In this document: piece after piece, positions 16,623-24,628 of the stretch
Layout of the letters: every line of letters starts with the position of its first letter
Numbering within the stretch: position 1 is the first letter of the stretch
From: Crocinitomicaceae bacterium
GTDB taxonomy: Bacteria; Bacteroidota; Bacteroidia; Flavobacteriales_D; Crocinitomicaceae
Assembly: GCA_020635955.1 (NCBI GenBank)
Contig: JACJYW010000009.1
Span: forward strand, 124,001 to 188,000
Reading direction: 5' to 3'
DNA: 64,000 bases
Made by a program: the position numbers and the translations under genes
Notes under the pieces: model-generated
The model's input: only the letters and a program-made list of their open reading frames with translations
Databases searched by the model: none
Told to the model about the DNA's origin: nothing

Positions 16623-17948
16623 TTACCAACCTGTACGCTCAAATCTAAATCGCCCTTTGCGATATGTTTTTTTACCTATCTTGATCTCCTCTCCTTTCTT
16701 CAATTCCTTTAATCCACTGATACTGTTTTCCACCGTCATGATGGTTCCTCCATTTTGACAGGCCAGATCAACGTACCTTGGGTTTACGCCCATCTCTGCT
16801 CCGCACATAATGAAAGTAATTGGTTTCTGTATCCCATGAATCAATACGGTATCTCGGGGAACGGCCCAGTTATCGCAAAGCATGAGCACATTCGTTGTTT
16901 TGGGGTATTTCTTCAATCCTGCTTCAATAGCTTCAAAATTATTTTCAGGACAATCGCCACCAAATCCACCTTTCATGCATTTGTTCATGGATTGATATAC
17001 ATCAAGTAATTGGGTACTTCTACTGTAATAAATACCACCTGTTTCACCAACCACCTTCTCTTTATCTGGCCGGGTATCACCATCATTAAAAAACACATGA
17101 TTCATTTTTTTTCCCTGACTCATTTTAAAAGCATGCCAGACCAGCAACTGTGAATAATAAGGATACATACTCCCTGTCATGTCTGTAACAATGAGTGTAT
17201 TTTCATTGATATTGTTACGTTTGAACATATCAAACAAGCTCTTATCCGCCAGTTGAGCAAAAGCCGTAGCAATTCCCGGGGCTACTTTAGTAATAATATA
17301 ATAGGCATTGTGATACTTCTTATCTACACCAATTGAATCATATCCCCATTCCACCACAACAGATCTGCCCTTTGTTAAACGTTTGTCCCATTCAAGTCTA
17401 TCCCTTTCACTCAAACTTCCAACATAAACTGAATCAAGACGGGTTGATTTAGGAATATAGATATCAGTCGTTTTGTCTGTGATTTTTCTACCACAAATAG
17501 TTTCCATCAAACTACTGGTTGAACTAACAGATGATTTATGAACGAATTCAGCTGGCTCGCGGAAGTAAACCACAAAACCATGGAATAGCTTTTTAGCTTC
17601 TTCTTCATTTTGAGCTTTGGTTTGATAGTAAGCATGCTTTTCAAATTCCATTTCAGGATCTATTCCTAAAAACGCATTAAGCGTAACCCATCTTTTTCTG
17701 TTTAACCACTTCTGGTAATCAGAAAGTTTATTGTTAGGAGATGTAGCGATATAGTCAATGCGATAGATCTCTCCGATTTTCATGCCGGCTGGCTTCTTAC
17801 AGGTCACACTGTCTGAATCAAAGACCATAGGCACTTTAAATGCTCTGAATAATCCCCTTTCAGGTCTGTAGATGTCCACGAAATTGATTGTACTGGCCGC
17901 AACCGATAAAGTCAGTAAGGTTCCTAGTAGTAATGTAAGTGCTTTCAT
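16623..17948 (-). CDS. Secreted von Willebrand A-like protein
   Basis: The ATG at 17948 gives 441 residues with a signal peptide (MKALTLLLGTLLTLSVAAS). The N-terminal 240 residues have no recognised domain. The C-terminal half resembles a vWA domain: TLIVTDMTGSMYPYYSQLL in the MIDAS position and, about 75 residues later, FGGDCPENNFEAIEAGL, as in hemicentin-type vWA domains. The first MIDAS motif reads DMTGS instead of the usual DxSxS, so metal binding may be altered. A likely role is protein or surface binding outside the cytoplasm; the partner is unknown. It is divergent from the membrane gene at 18087. Confidence 0.65.
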   Translation of the reverse strand: MKALTLLLGTLLTLSVAASTINFVDIYRPERGLFRAFKVPMVFDSDSVTCKKPAGMKIGEIYRIDYIATSPNNKLSDYQKWLNRKRWVTLNAFLGIDPEMEFEKHAYYQTKAQNEEEAKKLFHGFVVYFREPAEFVHKSSVSSTSSLMETICGRKITDKTTDIYIPKSTRLDSVYVGSLSERDRLEWDKRLTKGRSVVVEWGYDSIGVDKKYHNAYYIITKVAPGIATAFAQLADKSLFDMFKRNNINENTLIVTDMTGSMYPYYSQLLVWHAFKMSQGKKMNHVFFNDGDTRPDKEKVVGETGGIYYSRSTQLLDVYQSMNKCMKGGFGGDCPENNFEAIEAGLKKYPKTTNVLMLCDNWAVPRDTVLIHGIQKPITFIMCGAEMGVNPRYVDLACQNGGTIMTVENSISGLKELKKGEEIKIGKKTYRKGRFRFERTGW

Positions 17949-18038
17949 AATGAAGGTTTTATGTTTTCGTCTACACTTAAAATTCTCACCTGAAAAAAAA
18001 GTAACATTCCTAAAAAGTGTTAAAGTGAAATTTTGTTC

Positions 18039-18068
18039 TTGACAGTTCAATTATTTATTTTAACTTTG
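18039..18068 (+). promoter_or_regulatory. Bacteroidota-type promoter for the 18087 operon
   Basis: TTG (18039-18041), 19 bases, then TAACTTTG (18061-18068) fits the TTG-N19-21-TAnnTTTG consensus exactly. The ATG follows at 18087. The -7 element overlaps the left arm of the palindrome at 18063-18079. Confidence 0.75.
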
Positions 18069-18079
18069 ACTTTCAAAGT
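18063..18079. promoter_or_regulatory. Palindromic operator, copy 1
   Basis: ACTTTG, 5 bases, CAAAGT form a 17-bp palindrome overlapping the -7 box of the promoter for the membrane-protein/regulator pair. From ACTTTG onward, 23 of 26 bases (including the 3' extension GTGCTTTnTAT) are identical to a second copy at 19042. A bound repressor would block the promoter. The winged-helix protein encoded at 18732 is the natural candidate; this is inference. Confidence 0.65.
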
Positions 18080-18086
18080 GCTTTCT

Positions 18087-18728
18087 ATGAAAACAAATAA
18101 TCCTTTAGAAGACATACAAGAGATCCGCAGAATGATGGAGGGATCTTCAAAGTTCATTTCACTAAGCGGTCTATCCGGAATATTTGCCGGTTTGGTTGCC
18201 CTTACCGGTGCAGCAATTGCCTATTTAAAAATTGAGAATTTCAATAAAATGGCATTGCATTATTACGCTTCAGGTAACCTGGAAAGAAAGTACTTTAACC
18301 TTGATCTAACGCTTATTGCCATAGCTGCATGTGTACTGATCATAGCTTTTGCCGGAGGAGTGTTTTTTACAGGGATAAAAGCTAAAAAGAACGGACAAAG
18401 CATCTGGTCTCCCATTGCGTATAGACTGTTGAGGAGCTTCTTGCTTCCTCTTGGTTTTGGTGGATTATTTGTCATAGGATTGTACTATAACAACACCTTC
18501 CACATCATTGCTCCGGCTATGTTGATCCTTTACGGAATGGCACTACTCAATGCCAGTAAATATCTGACAGTGGACATTAAATATTTAGCTTTGTGCGAAA
18601 TGAGCCTTGGGGTCATCTTAACCTTTATTCCTGGATATGGATTATGGTTTTGGGCCTTTGGTTTTGGGGTTCTCCATATTGTTTATGGAGCCATTATGTA
18701 CTACAAATACGATTACAAAAAAGGGTAA
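18087..18728 (+). CDS. Polytopic membrane protein, function unknown
   Basis: The 213-residue protein starts with a soluble helix (NPLEDIQEIRRMMEGSSKFISLSG), followed by about six hydrophobic segments, including GIFAGLVALTGAAIAYL, LIAIAACVLIIAFAGGVFF and FIPGYGLWFWAFGFGVLHI. The start at 18087 is chosen because it lies 19 bases after the -7 box; an upstream extension would overlap the promoter. Small membrane proteins with this start commonly precede winged-helix regulators in Bacteroidota. No biochemical role is visible. It is separated by 3 bases from the regulator gene. Confidence 0.7.
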   Translation: MKTNNPLEDIQEIRRMMEGSSKFISLSGLSGIFAGLVALTGAAIAYLKIENFNKMALHYYASGNLERKYFNLDLTLIAIAACVLIIAFAGGVFFTGIKAKKNGQSIWSPIAYRLLRSFLLPLGFGGLFVIGLYYNNTFHIIAPAMLILYGMALLNASKYLTVDIKYLALCEMSLGVILTFIPGYGLWFWAFGFGVLHIVYGAIMYYKYDYKKG

Positions 18729-18731
18729 GTC

Positions 18732-19025
18732 TTGAGTCAGATCGAAGGGTTAAATAAAGCTTTTGACAGCCGCGTTAGGTTAGGGATCATGTCCATCTTG
18801 ATGGTCAATGAGTGGGTGGATTATAAGGAGATCAAAGAAAAACTGGATCTGACTGATGGAAACCTGGCTTCGCATATTAGTGGTTTGGAAAAAGCAAATT
18901 ACATAGCCATTAGAAAGCGATTCGTAGGTAAAAAGACGAACACCAGCTACAAAGCAACTAAAGATGGAATCAAGGCTTTTCAGGATCACATTGATGCGCT
19001 TGAAAACCTTATAAAAGGGATATAA
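18732..19025 (+). CDS. Winged-helix transcriptional regulator (HTH_34 / MarR-like)
   Basis: The 97-residue protein is one winged-helix domain: FDSRVRLGIMSILMVNEWVDYKEIKEK, recognition region DLTDGNLASHISGLEKANYI and wing IRKRFVGKKTNTSYKATKDG, then a final helix likely used for dimerisation. This matches the single-domain HTH_34 family. The start is a TTG 3 bases after the upstream stop, so the two genes are coupled. Two identical palindromes flank this gene (18063, 19042), as expected for an autoregulated dimeric repressor. No cofactor-binding residues stand out, so the signal is unknown, possibly sensed by the neighbouring membrane protein. Confidence 0.88.
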   Translation: MSQIEGLNKAFDSRVRLGIMSILMVNEWVDYKEIKEKLDLTDGNLASHISGLEKANYIAIRKRFVGKKTNTSYKATKDGIKAFQDHIDALENLIKGI

Positions 19026-19041
19026 ATTTTTTTACTCATTT

Positions 19042-19058
19042 ACTTTGTTTTTCAAAGT
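19042..19058. promoter_or_regulatory. Palindromic operator, copy 2, before the Coq4-like gene
   Basis: ACTTTG, 5 bases, CAAAGT recur 15 bases before the ATG at 19073, followed by the same GTGCTTTnTAT extension as copy 1. TTACTTTG here is one base off the -7 consensus, and no -33 TTG is visible. This is likely a second binding site for the regulator at 18732 and would bring the Coq4-like gene under the same control. Confidence 0.65.
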
Positions 19059-19072
19059 GCTTTTTATTTATT

Positions 19073-19582
19073 ATGAACAATCGAGAAAAACTTTGCGCAT
19101 GGATGTTTGAGGTTACCAAGGCTCCTTACGCCGCATTATTCAAAAGAAAAAAAACAGCCTGGGGATTGAATTCCTCTACTTTGCTCACCTATCCAGCTGG
19201 AACTTTAGGCAATGAAGTGGGTCAATTTCTTTCAACCAACGGATTTGAGCTCATCCCAAAACTAGAATCACATGATGTATATCACGTTATAACAGGAATG
19301 AGCACCACTGTTCAGGATGAAGTAGGAATGCAGTTCTTATTGCTTGGGAATGGCAAAAAAAGCCTATACCTCTTCTCTACCATTGGAATTTGCATTTTCT
19401 TACTTCCGGAGCATTTCAAATACTTTATCAGATGCTACAAGAAAGGCAAACTATACAAGCCCATTTACAAACTCGACCTGTATGCATCCTTGAATGATCA
19501 ACTTAATCACATTCGGTGGAAATTGAGCAAATCAAGGTCAACCAGCATTTCATTCTTCAAGTTATTGAACGATCACCAATAA
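19073..19582 (+). CDS. Coq4-family protein
   Basis: The 169-residue protein contains HDVYH (67-71) followed after exactly 11 residues by Glu83, which is the HDxxHx11E zinc-site motif of Coq4. The segment MQFLLLGNGKKSLYLFSTIG and the hydrophobic stretch after it also fit the family. Eukaryotic Coq4 is needed for ubiquinone synthesis and acts in ring decarboxylation/hydroxylation. Bacteroidota generally use menaquinone, so the role here is open. It sits under operator copy 2 and overlaps no confirmed gene. Family assignment rests on the motif and the length. Confidence 0.75.
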   Translation: MNNREKLCAWMFEVTKAPYAALFKRKKTAWGLNSSTLLTYPAGTLGNEVGQFLSTNGFELIPKLESHDVYHVITGMSTTVQDEVGMQFLLLGNGKKSLYLFSTIGICIFLLPEHFKYFIRCYKKGKLYKPIYKLDLYASLNDQLNHIRWKLSKSRSTSISFFKLLNDHQ

Positions 19583-19590
19583 TTCAGCAT

Positions 19591-20316
19591 ATGCCATTCA
19601 CGTTTTCACATCCAGCCATTATTTTACCCCTGATCAAATTCGGGCAAAAACGATTTTCAGCAACTGCTCTGGTAGCCGGTAGTATGGCACCTGATTTTGA
19701 ATATTTCATCAATATGGAAATGCGCCAGGTGCACGGTCATACCATTCCGGGAATGTTTTACTATGACCTACCCATTACGCTAGCCCTTTGTTTTCTATTT
19801 CACTATTTTGTACGAGATGCCTTTATCCGGAACTTTCCAATGCCATTGCGTAAAGAATTGGTCAACTTTTATGGATATGAGTGGAATTACCGTTTCAAAA
19901 AGCACTGGGCCGTTATATTCTACTCAGCACTAATTGGAGTTATGTCTCATCTATTCTGGGATAGTTTTACGCATGCCAATAGATACTTTGTTGAACTCAT
20001 TCCTTTTCTGCAGGAAAGAAGCTCCTTTATGGGCGGACAATTGTATAATCACGACATAGCGCAAATACTTTCGTCTATTATTGGCGGAATTTTGATCTTG
20101 ATTTCAGTGGCAGATCTCAACCAACTTTTTGCCTGGCGAATTAATCTTAGATCTACTATATATTGGCTTTTGGTAGGTGTCATTATGGTATTCACTATCT
20201 TTATTAGAGATGTGCAGAACATAAGTGATATCATAGCCACCTCCATTGCCGGTGGATTGTTGGGACTAATGACTGCTCCTTTCATTATTAAAAGGTTGAA
20301 TCTTGAACCAGAATAA
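19591..20316 (+). CDS. DUF4184-family membrane protein
   Basis: Starting at 19591 the 241-residue protein reads MPFTFSHPAIILPL, the typical DUF4184 opening, followed by ATALVAGSMAPDFEYF. Conserved histidine/aspartate positions (SHLFWDSFTHANRYF) and about six hydrophobic segments follow. This resembles membrane metal-dependent hydrolases of the YdjM/LexA-regulated type (SHP, PDxD/E, H-WDxxTH), so a membrane hydrolase role is possible. The upstream in-frame extension overlaps the Coq4-like gene and is rejected. It ends inside the start of the next gene (14-base overlap). Confidence 0.8.
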   Translation: MPFTFSHPAIILPLIKFGQKRFSATALVAGSMAPDFEYFINMEMRQVHGHTIPGMFYYDLPITLALCFLFHYFVRDAFIRNFPMPLRKELVNFYGYEWNYRFKKHWAVIFYSALIGVMSHLFWDSFTHANRYFVELIPFLQERSSFMGGQLYNHDIAQILSSIIGGILILISVADLNQLFAWRINLRSTIYWLLVGVIMVFTIFIRDVQNISDIIATSIAGGLLGLMTAPFIIKRLNLEPE

Positions 20317-20683
20317 CAAATTTTCGATCAAAGAGAGGATTCGGAGCTTTAAATATGCTCTGGAAGGAATAGTCTATTTTACAAAGACCGTTCACAATGG
20401 ATGGATCCATTATTTAGCAACTTTTATTACTGTTTCACTTGGAATATTTTTCAAGTTGAACATAGTTGAATGGCTTTGGATCATTCAGGCGATATTCCTT
20501 GTATTCATTGCAGAAATGGTCAATTCGGCCATTGAAAAAAATGTTGATCTGGTCACTGAAGAACAAAATGAAAGGGCTAAACGAGCTAAAGATATGGCGG
20601 CAGGTGCCGTACTCCTAGCTGCGTTTTACGCCATTATCGTGGGTGTAATTGTATTCCTTCCTTATTTGAACCAACTCCTTTGA
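20303..20683 (+). CDS. dgkA: Diacylglycerol/undecaprenol kinase (DgkA family)
   Basis: This 126-residue membrane protein has the family signature: EMVNSAIEKNVDLV with catalytic/metal glutamates at 71 and 78, and RAKRAKDMAAGAVLLAA with Asp97. Three transmembrane helices are visible. Gram-positive-like members phosphorylate undecaprenol, and proteobacterial members phosphorylate diacylglycerol. The sequence looks closer to the undecaprenol-kinase type, which would recycle the lipid carrier for cell-wall and glycan synthesis. The start is a TTG at 20303 with AAAGG 7 bases upstream, overlapping the preceding gene by 14 bases. Confidence 0.9.
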   Translation: MNQNNKFSIKERIRSFKYALEGIVYFTKTVHNGWIHYLATFITVSLGIFFKLNIVEWLWIIQAIFLVFIAEMVNSAIEKNVDLVTEEQNERAKRAKDMAAGAVLLAAFYAIIVGVIVFLPYLNQLL

Positions 20684-20695
20684 CATGCGTAAACA

Positions 20696-20726
20696 TTGTA
20701 TTTTCAGCATAAATATCTTAATTTTG
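20696..20726 (+). promoter_or_regulatory. Bacteroidota-type promoter for the Kelch protein gene
   Basis: TTG (20696-20698), 20 bases, TAATTTTG (20719-20726) fits the consensus well; the ATG follows 33 bases later at 20760. It lies in the only spacer before three consecutive large secreted-protein genes and probably drives at least the first. Confidence 0.72.
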
Positions 20727-20759
20727 GTGCTGCTGATATATACATAATCAAGCTGTTAG

Positions 20760-21980
20760 ATGCGCATAGATCTTAAATATTCATCCCTGAAAAAACATAC
20801 CGTTCTTTTGATCTTGATAATGCTTTTCATTCAGGATTTGGCATATGGCTACCAATGGATACCACGAGCCAATTTTGGAGGTGTTGCACGACACAGATGC
20901 ACTGCGTTTTCAGTAGGTAATAAGGGATATATTGGAGGGGGACACATTAATTCCGGAACGCCGGTATATCATGAAGATTATTGGGAATACGATCCGGTAA
21001 CAGATAGTTGGACCCAGATCGCAGATTTTGGTGGCGGAAAAAGATATCATGCTACGGCCTTTTCCATTGGCGAATTCGGATATGTCGGATGCGGTGAAGA
21101 TGATGACGATAATTACCATACCGATTTTTACAGATACAGCCCACAATTCAATGTCTGGCAACCCATAGCCAGTATGCCTGGTAATCCTAGAAGGGGAGCC
21201 ACTTCTTTTGTCATAAATGAGTTAGGGTATGTAGGTACAGGTCAGTCAGATTTTGGCTATGAAGATGACTTCTACAAATATGACCCGAATGCTAATGCTT
21301 GGTATTCTGTTGCAGATTTCATGGGTGAAGCCAGAAGTTCTGCTGTGGGTTTTTCGTACAATGGTAAAGGGTATGTAGGAACCGGACACATTTTTGGAGA
21401 CCACACGAAAGATTTTTATGAATATGACCCCATTTCAAATAGCTGGTCACAAAAAGCTGATGTAGGCACAACTTACCGTCAGGATGCAACTGGATTCGTG
21501 GTAAACGGAAAAGCCTATATCGGTACGGGAAATGATGTGGATGGTAATCTGAATTACAAAGATTTCTGGGAGTATGATTTCAATACCAATACCTGGACTC
21601 AGATCAGTGACTTTGATGCTGAAGGAAGAAGGTATATGGTATCTTTTGTTATTGACGGTATAGCTTATGCAGGAACAGGTACTGACGGAACGAATTTGAG
21701 GGATTTTTACAGATTTGATATCACTGCTTCTGATGAAACAGATTGGTATAAAATGGAGATCACACCCTACCCAAATCCTTCAATCGACAAAATAATATTT
21801 GATTTCCATGGCTTAGAACTTCAACTTCAATTATTCTCGGTGAATGGAGAGCTCATTATGGAAAAAATGGCTTCTGATAAAATTGAAGTAAATAAGGCAG
21901 ATACAGGATCCGGAACTTTTGTTTACCTATTGAAATTCAAAAATGACACCGTCAGGTCAGGAAAAATAACCTTGTGCTGA
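20760..21980 (+). CDS. Secreted Kelch-repeat protein with T9SS sorting domain
   Basis: The 406-residue protein has a signal peptide (hydrophobic 14-30), then about six Kelch repeats. Each carries a pattern such as DYWEYDPVTDSWTQIADFGG followed by YIGTG or YVGTG, which should form a six-bladed propeller. From about residue 330 a type A sorting tail follows (ITPYPNPSIDKIIF ... GTFVYLLKFKNDTVRSGKITL). Such tails direct export through the type 9 secretion system and attachment to the surface. It likely binds glycans or proteins outside the cell. Related N-acetylneuraminate-type propellers exist, but no catalytic residue is evident. Confidence 0.85.
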   Translation: MRIDLKYSSLKKHTVLLILIMLFIQDLAYGYQWIPRANFGGVARHRCTAFSVGNKGYIGGGHINSGTPVYHEDYWEYDPVTDSWTQIADFGGGKRYHATAFSIGEFGYVGCGEDDDDNYHTDFYRYSPQFNVWQPIASMPGNPRRGATSFVINELGYVGTGQSDFGYEDDFYKYDPNANAWYSVADFMGEARSSAVGFSYNGKGYVGTGHIFGDHTKDFYEYDPISNSWSQKADVGTTYRQDATGFVVNGKAYIGTGNDVDGNLNYKDFWEYDFNTNTWTQISDFDAEGRRYMVSFVIDGIAYAGTGTDGTNLRDFYRFDITASDETDWYKMEITPYPNPSIDKIIFDFHGLELQLQLFSVNGELIMEKMASDKIEVNKADTGSGTFVYLLKFKNDTVRSGKITLC

Positions 21981-22018
21981 AGCAAACTTTAATCAGTTGT
22001 TTCCCGTATAAATAAAAG

Positions 22019-24628
22019 ATGAAGAAACTACTTTTCATAGGATTGTTGATCAACTTGTTTTCAGCTAGATCACAACAACTTGTTGAACCGGTAATATCCG
22101 TTTCTTCTCAAATATCCACTTCTGACCTATTGGTTACCATTTCTCACCCTGAACCGGGTGTCACTTTATTTTATACCTTGAACGGTAGCGAGCCCACACC
22201 TTTAAGTCCGGCATACTCGGGTCCTATTACTTTTAGTACCAGGGCAGGAGATCCGGATAATTTTGCGTTGATACCAACAAATCCTTCTTTCAATTATCCC
22301 ATTGGAGATTATACAGCTTCAAGAGCTAACAACAGAGGTTGGTTGCCACCGTATGTAAGCGAAATTTATAAAGTGAACATACTGCGTGTCAAAGCTTACA
22401 AAGCTGGTTTTGTGCCATCTAATACCGCTAGTAGAACTTATATCATTGATCCATTGGGAACAACTGTTTACCCTATGCCAATTGTCTCCTTTGTTGTTGA
22501 TAGCATTGATCTATTCTCTGCTGCTACTGGGATTTATCATTACGGAAATTCGGCAAACTATACACAAAAAGGACCACTTTGGGAACGCATTGCTCATATG
22601 GACTACTTTGATGAGAACGGTGACCTATTGATCAATCAAAATGTGCGCACCAGGATCCATGGTGGAGGGAGCAGACATTCAACCAAAAAAACCTTCAGAA
22701 TTTATGCTGAACATGACGGAAACACCAATTTTGATTGTGAATTCTTTTTAGATCATGAGCAGAAGAAATTCAAACGCATTTTGTTGCGAACAGGTGGTCA
22801 CCGACCGGATTGTTTTCCACGGGATAATTTATCGAATGCTATAACAGAAGGTCTCAATGTCGACCAGCAGCACTATCGCCATGTGATCGTATTTCTTAAC
22901 GGTGAATACTGGGGAATCCATTCAATCAAAGAAAGAGTGGATAAGTACTTTTTACAAAATGAATATGGTATTGATGATAATGAGATTACCATTCTTGATC
23001 AGGAATATGATGTTCAGGACGGTTATTCCGCGGATAGTCTTGAAATGAGCATAATAGAACAATTTGCCAACACGGAAGACATGACTGATACGGCCAATTA
23101 CCAGTGGATTGCTGATCGTATAGATATTGATAATTATATTGATTACATGGGGTCAGAGATCTTTCTCAGCAATGAAGACTGGGTCTACTCCAATGTGGTG
23201 ATCTGGAGAAAAACAGGAGCCTATGTACCTGGTGCAGGTGCCGGATATGACGGAAAATTCAGGTGGTTGTTCTATGATTTTGATGGCGCTTTCGGCGGAT
23301 CATGTGACAATGCTTATTACACGATTAACACACTAGACAAAGCGACTGATTCTGTAAGTATTTATGCATCCTATACCCGCTTGTTCAGAGGATTACTGAA
23401 AAACCCACTCTTCAGAGAAAAATGGATCAATAGAACCTCTGATCTGATGAATTCCTGGTTCAGGGCTAATAACCTTGGAGCCAAACTGGACAACTTTTAC
23501 AATGAGCTTACTCCTGAAATGCCGGAAGAAATAGAGAGATGGAGATATCCCTCAGTGGCCTCAACACTTGCTAATAGGGATCTTGAAATACCAAATATGG
23601 TTCAATGGGATACTTTATTCTATTACCTGAATCGCTTTGCTACACGTAGACAAAACAAAGTACGCGAGCATATCATGGATTTCTGGGGGTATCCTGACAC
23701 AAGTAAAATTACTATTGACGTCAATGATGTCAGTATGGGAACGGTTCAGATGAACACCATCCTTGTCAATGATCAATTACCCGGAGTAGATCCAGGAGTT
23801 TACCCCTGGAACGGTATGTACATTGATTCTGTCCGTTGCCAACTAATTGCCATCCCACTTCCTGGTTTTGAATTTGTGGAATGGCTTGAAACCGGCGAAA
23901 CAAATGACACCATCTCCTGGCTACCGGTAAGCGACACCCTATACACAGCTATTTTTCAGGAAAGAACAGATTACCTCCCTGTGTTGATCAATGAATTAAT
24001 GCCATCCAATAGTAATTATTTGCAGGATAATTTTGGAGATGAAGATGATTGGCTGGAATTGTACAATCCAAACGGATACGAAGTGAACTTATCCAATTGT
24101 AAACTGAAACTAGGAACCAATGAATGGTCTATCCCTACAGGCACTATTATTGCTCCAAATGGTTATCTCGTTTTCTGGATGGACAATGAAGAATATCAGG
24201 GAAATGACCATACCTCTTTCAAACTTCCAAATTCCAATAATACTATCTACTTATTCAGTCCGAATGGTACAATGATCGATTTCATGACTTATCCTGAAAC
24301 AACTACAAACCATTCTTTTGGAAGGTATCCGAATGGAACTGTCACCCTGGCTACTTTTACTACTCCAACTCCGGGACAAACTAATGACATAGCCGCAACG
24401 AATAATGAATTGATTTTCCAATCATCCCTGATAGCTTATCCAAACCCATCTAGCGGAACGTTTCAGTTGAGCAAACTGACAGATTTCCAATTATTCAGTT
24501 TAGATGGCAAACTTATCCTATCCGACTTTCATACCGATCATTTGAATATTTCACATCTGGAAAACGGCACGTATATTCTACGTTCATCAGAAGGAGAGAT
24601 CATAAAACTCCTTGTAAGTCATCCATGA
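22019..24628 (+). CDS. Secreted CotH-kinase / lamin-tail protein with T9SS sorting domain
   Basis: The 869-residue protein has these parts in order: signal peptide (1-19); a chitobiase C-terminal-like beta domain (about 40-150; GVTLFYTLNGSEPTPLSPAY); a CotH kinase domain (about 155-560) with RTRIHGGGSRHSTKKTFRIY, YWGIHSIKERVDKYFL and RWLFYDFDGAFGG; an InlB-like strand region; a lamin-tail domain (about 660-770; LINELMPSNSNY, DWLELYNPNGYEVNLSNC); and a T9SS type A tail (IAYPNPSSGTF). CotH of Bacillus phosphorylates spore-coat proteins; a secreted version could phosphorylate surface partners. The next gene begins within its stop (4-base overlap), implying coupled expression. Confidence 0.9.
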   Translation: MKKLLFIGLLINLFSARSQQLVEPVISVSSQISTSDLLVTISHPEPGVTLFYTLNGSEPTPLSPAYSGPITFSTRAGDPDNFALIPTNPSFNYPIGDYTASRANNRGWLPPYVSEIYKVNILRVKAYKAGFVPSNTASRTYIIDPLGTTVYPMPIVSFVVDSIDLFSAATGIYHYGNSANYTQKGPLWERIAHMDYFDENGDLLINQNVRTRIHGGGSRHSTKKTFRIYAEHDGNTNFDCEFFLDHEQKKFKRILLRTGGHRPDCFPRDNLSNAITEGLNVDQQHYRHVIVFLNGEYWGIHSIKERVDKYFLQNEYGIDDNEITILDQEYDVQDGYSADSLEMSIIEQFANTEDMTDTANYQWIADRIDIDNYIDYMGSEIFLSNEDWVYSNVVIWRKTGAYVPGAGAGYDGKFRWLFYDFDGAFGGSCDNAYYTINTLDKATDSVSIYASYTRLFRGLLKNPLFREKWINRTSDLMNSWFRANNLGAKLDNFYNELTPEMPEEIERWRYPSVASTLANRDLEIPNMVQWDTLFYYLNRFATRRQNKVREHIMDFWGYPDTSKITIDVNDVSMGTVQMNTILVNDQLPGVDPGVYPWNGMYIDSVRCQLIAIPLPGFEFVEWLETGETNDTISWLPVSDTLYTAIFQERTDYLPVLINELMPSNSNYLQDNFGDEDDWLELYNPNGYEVNLSNCKLKLGTNEWSIPTGTIIAPNGYLVFWMDNEEYQGNDHTSFKLPNSNNTIYLFSPNGTMIDFMTYPETTTNHSFGRYPNGTVTLATFTTPTPGQTNDIAATNNELIFQSSLIAYPNPSSGTFQLSKLTDFQLFSLDGKLILSDFHTDHLNISHLENGTYILRSSEGEIIKLLVSHP

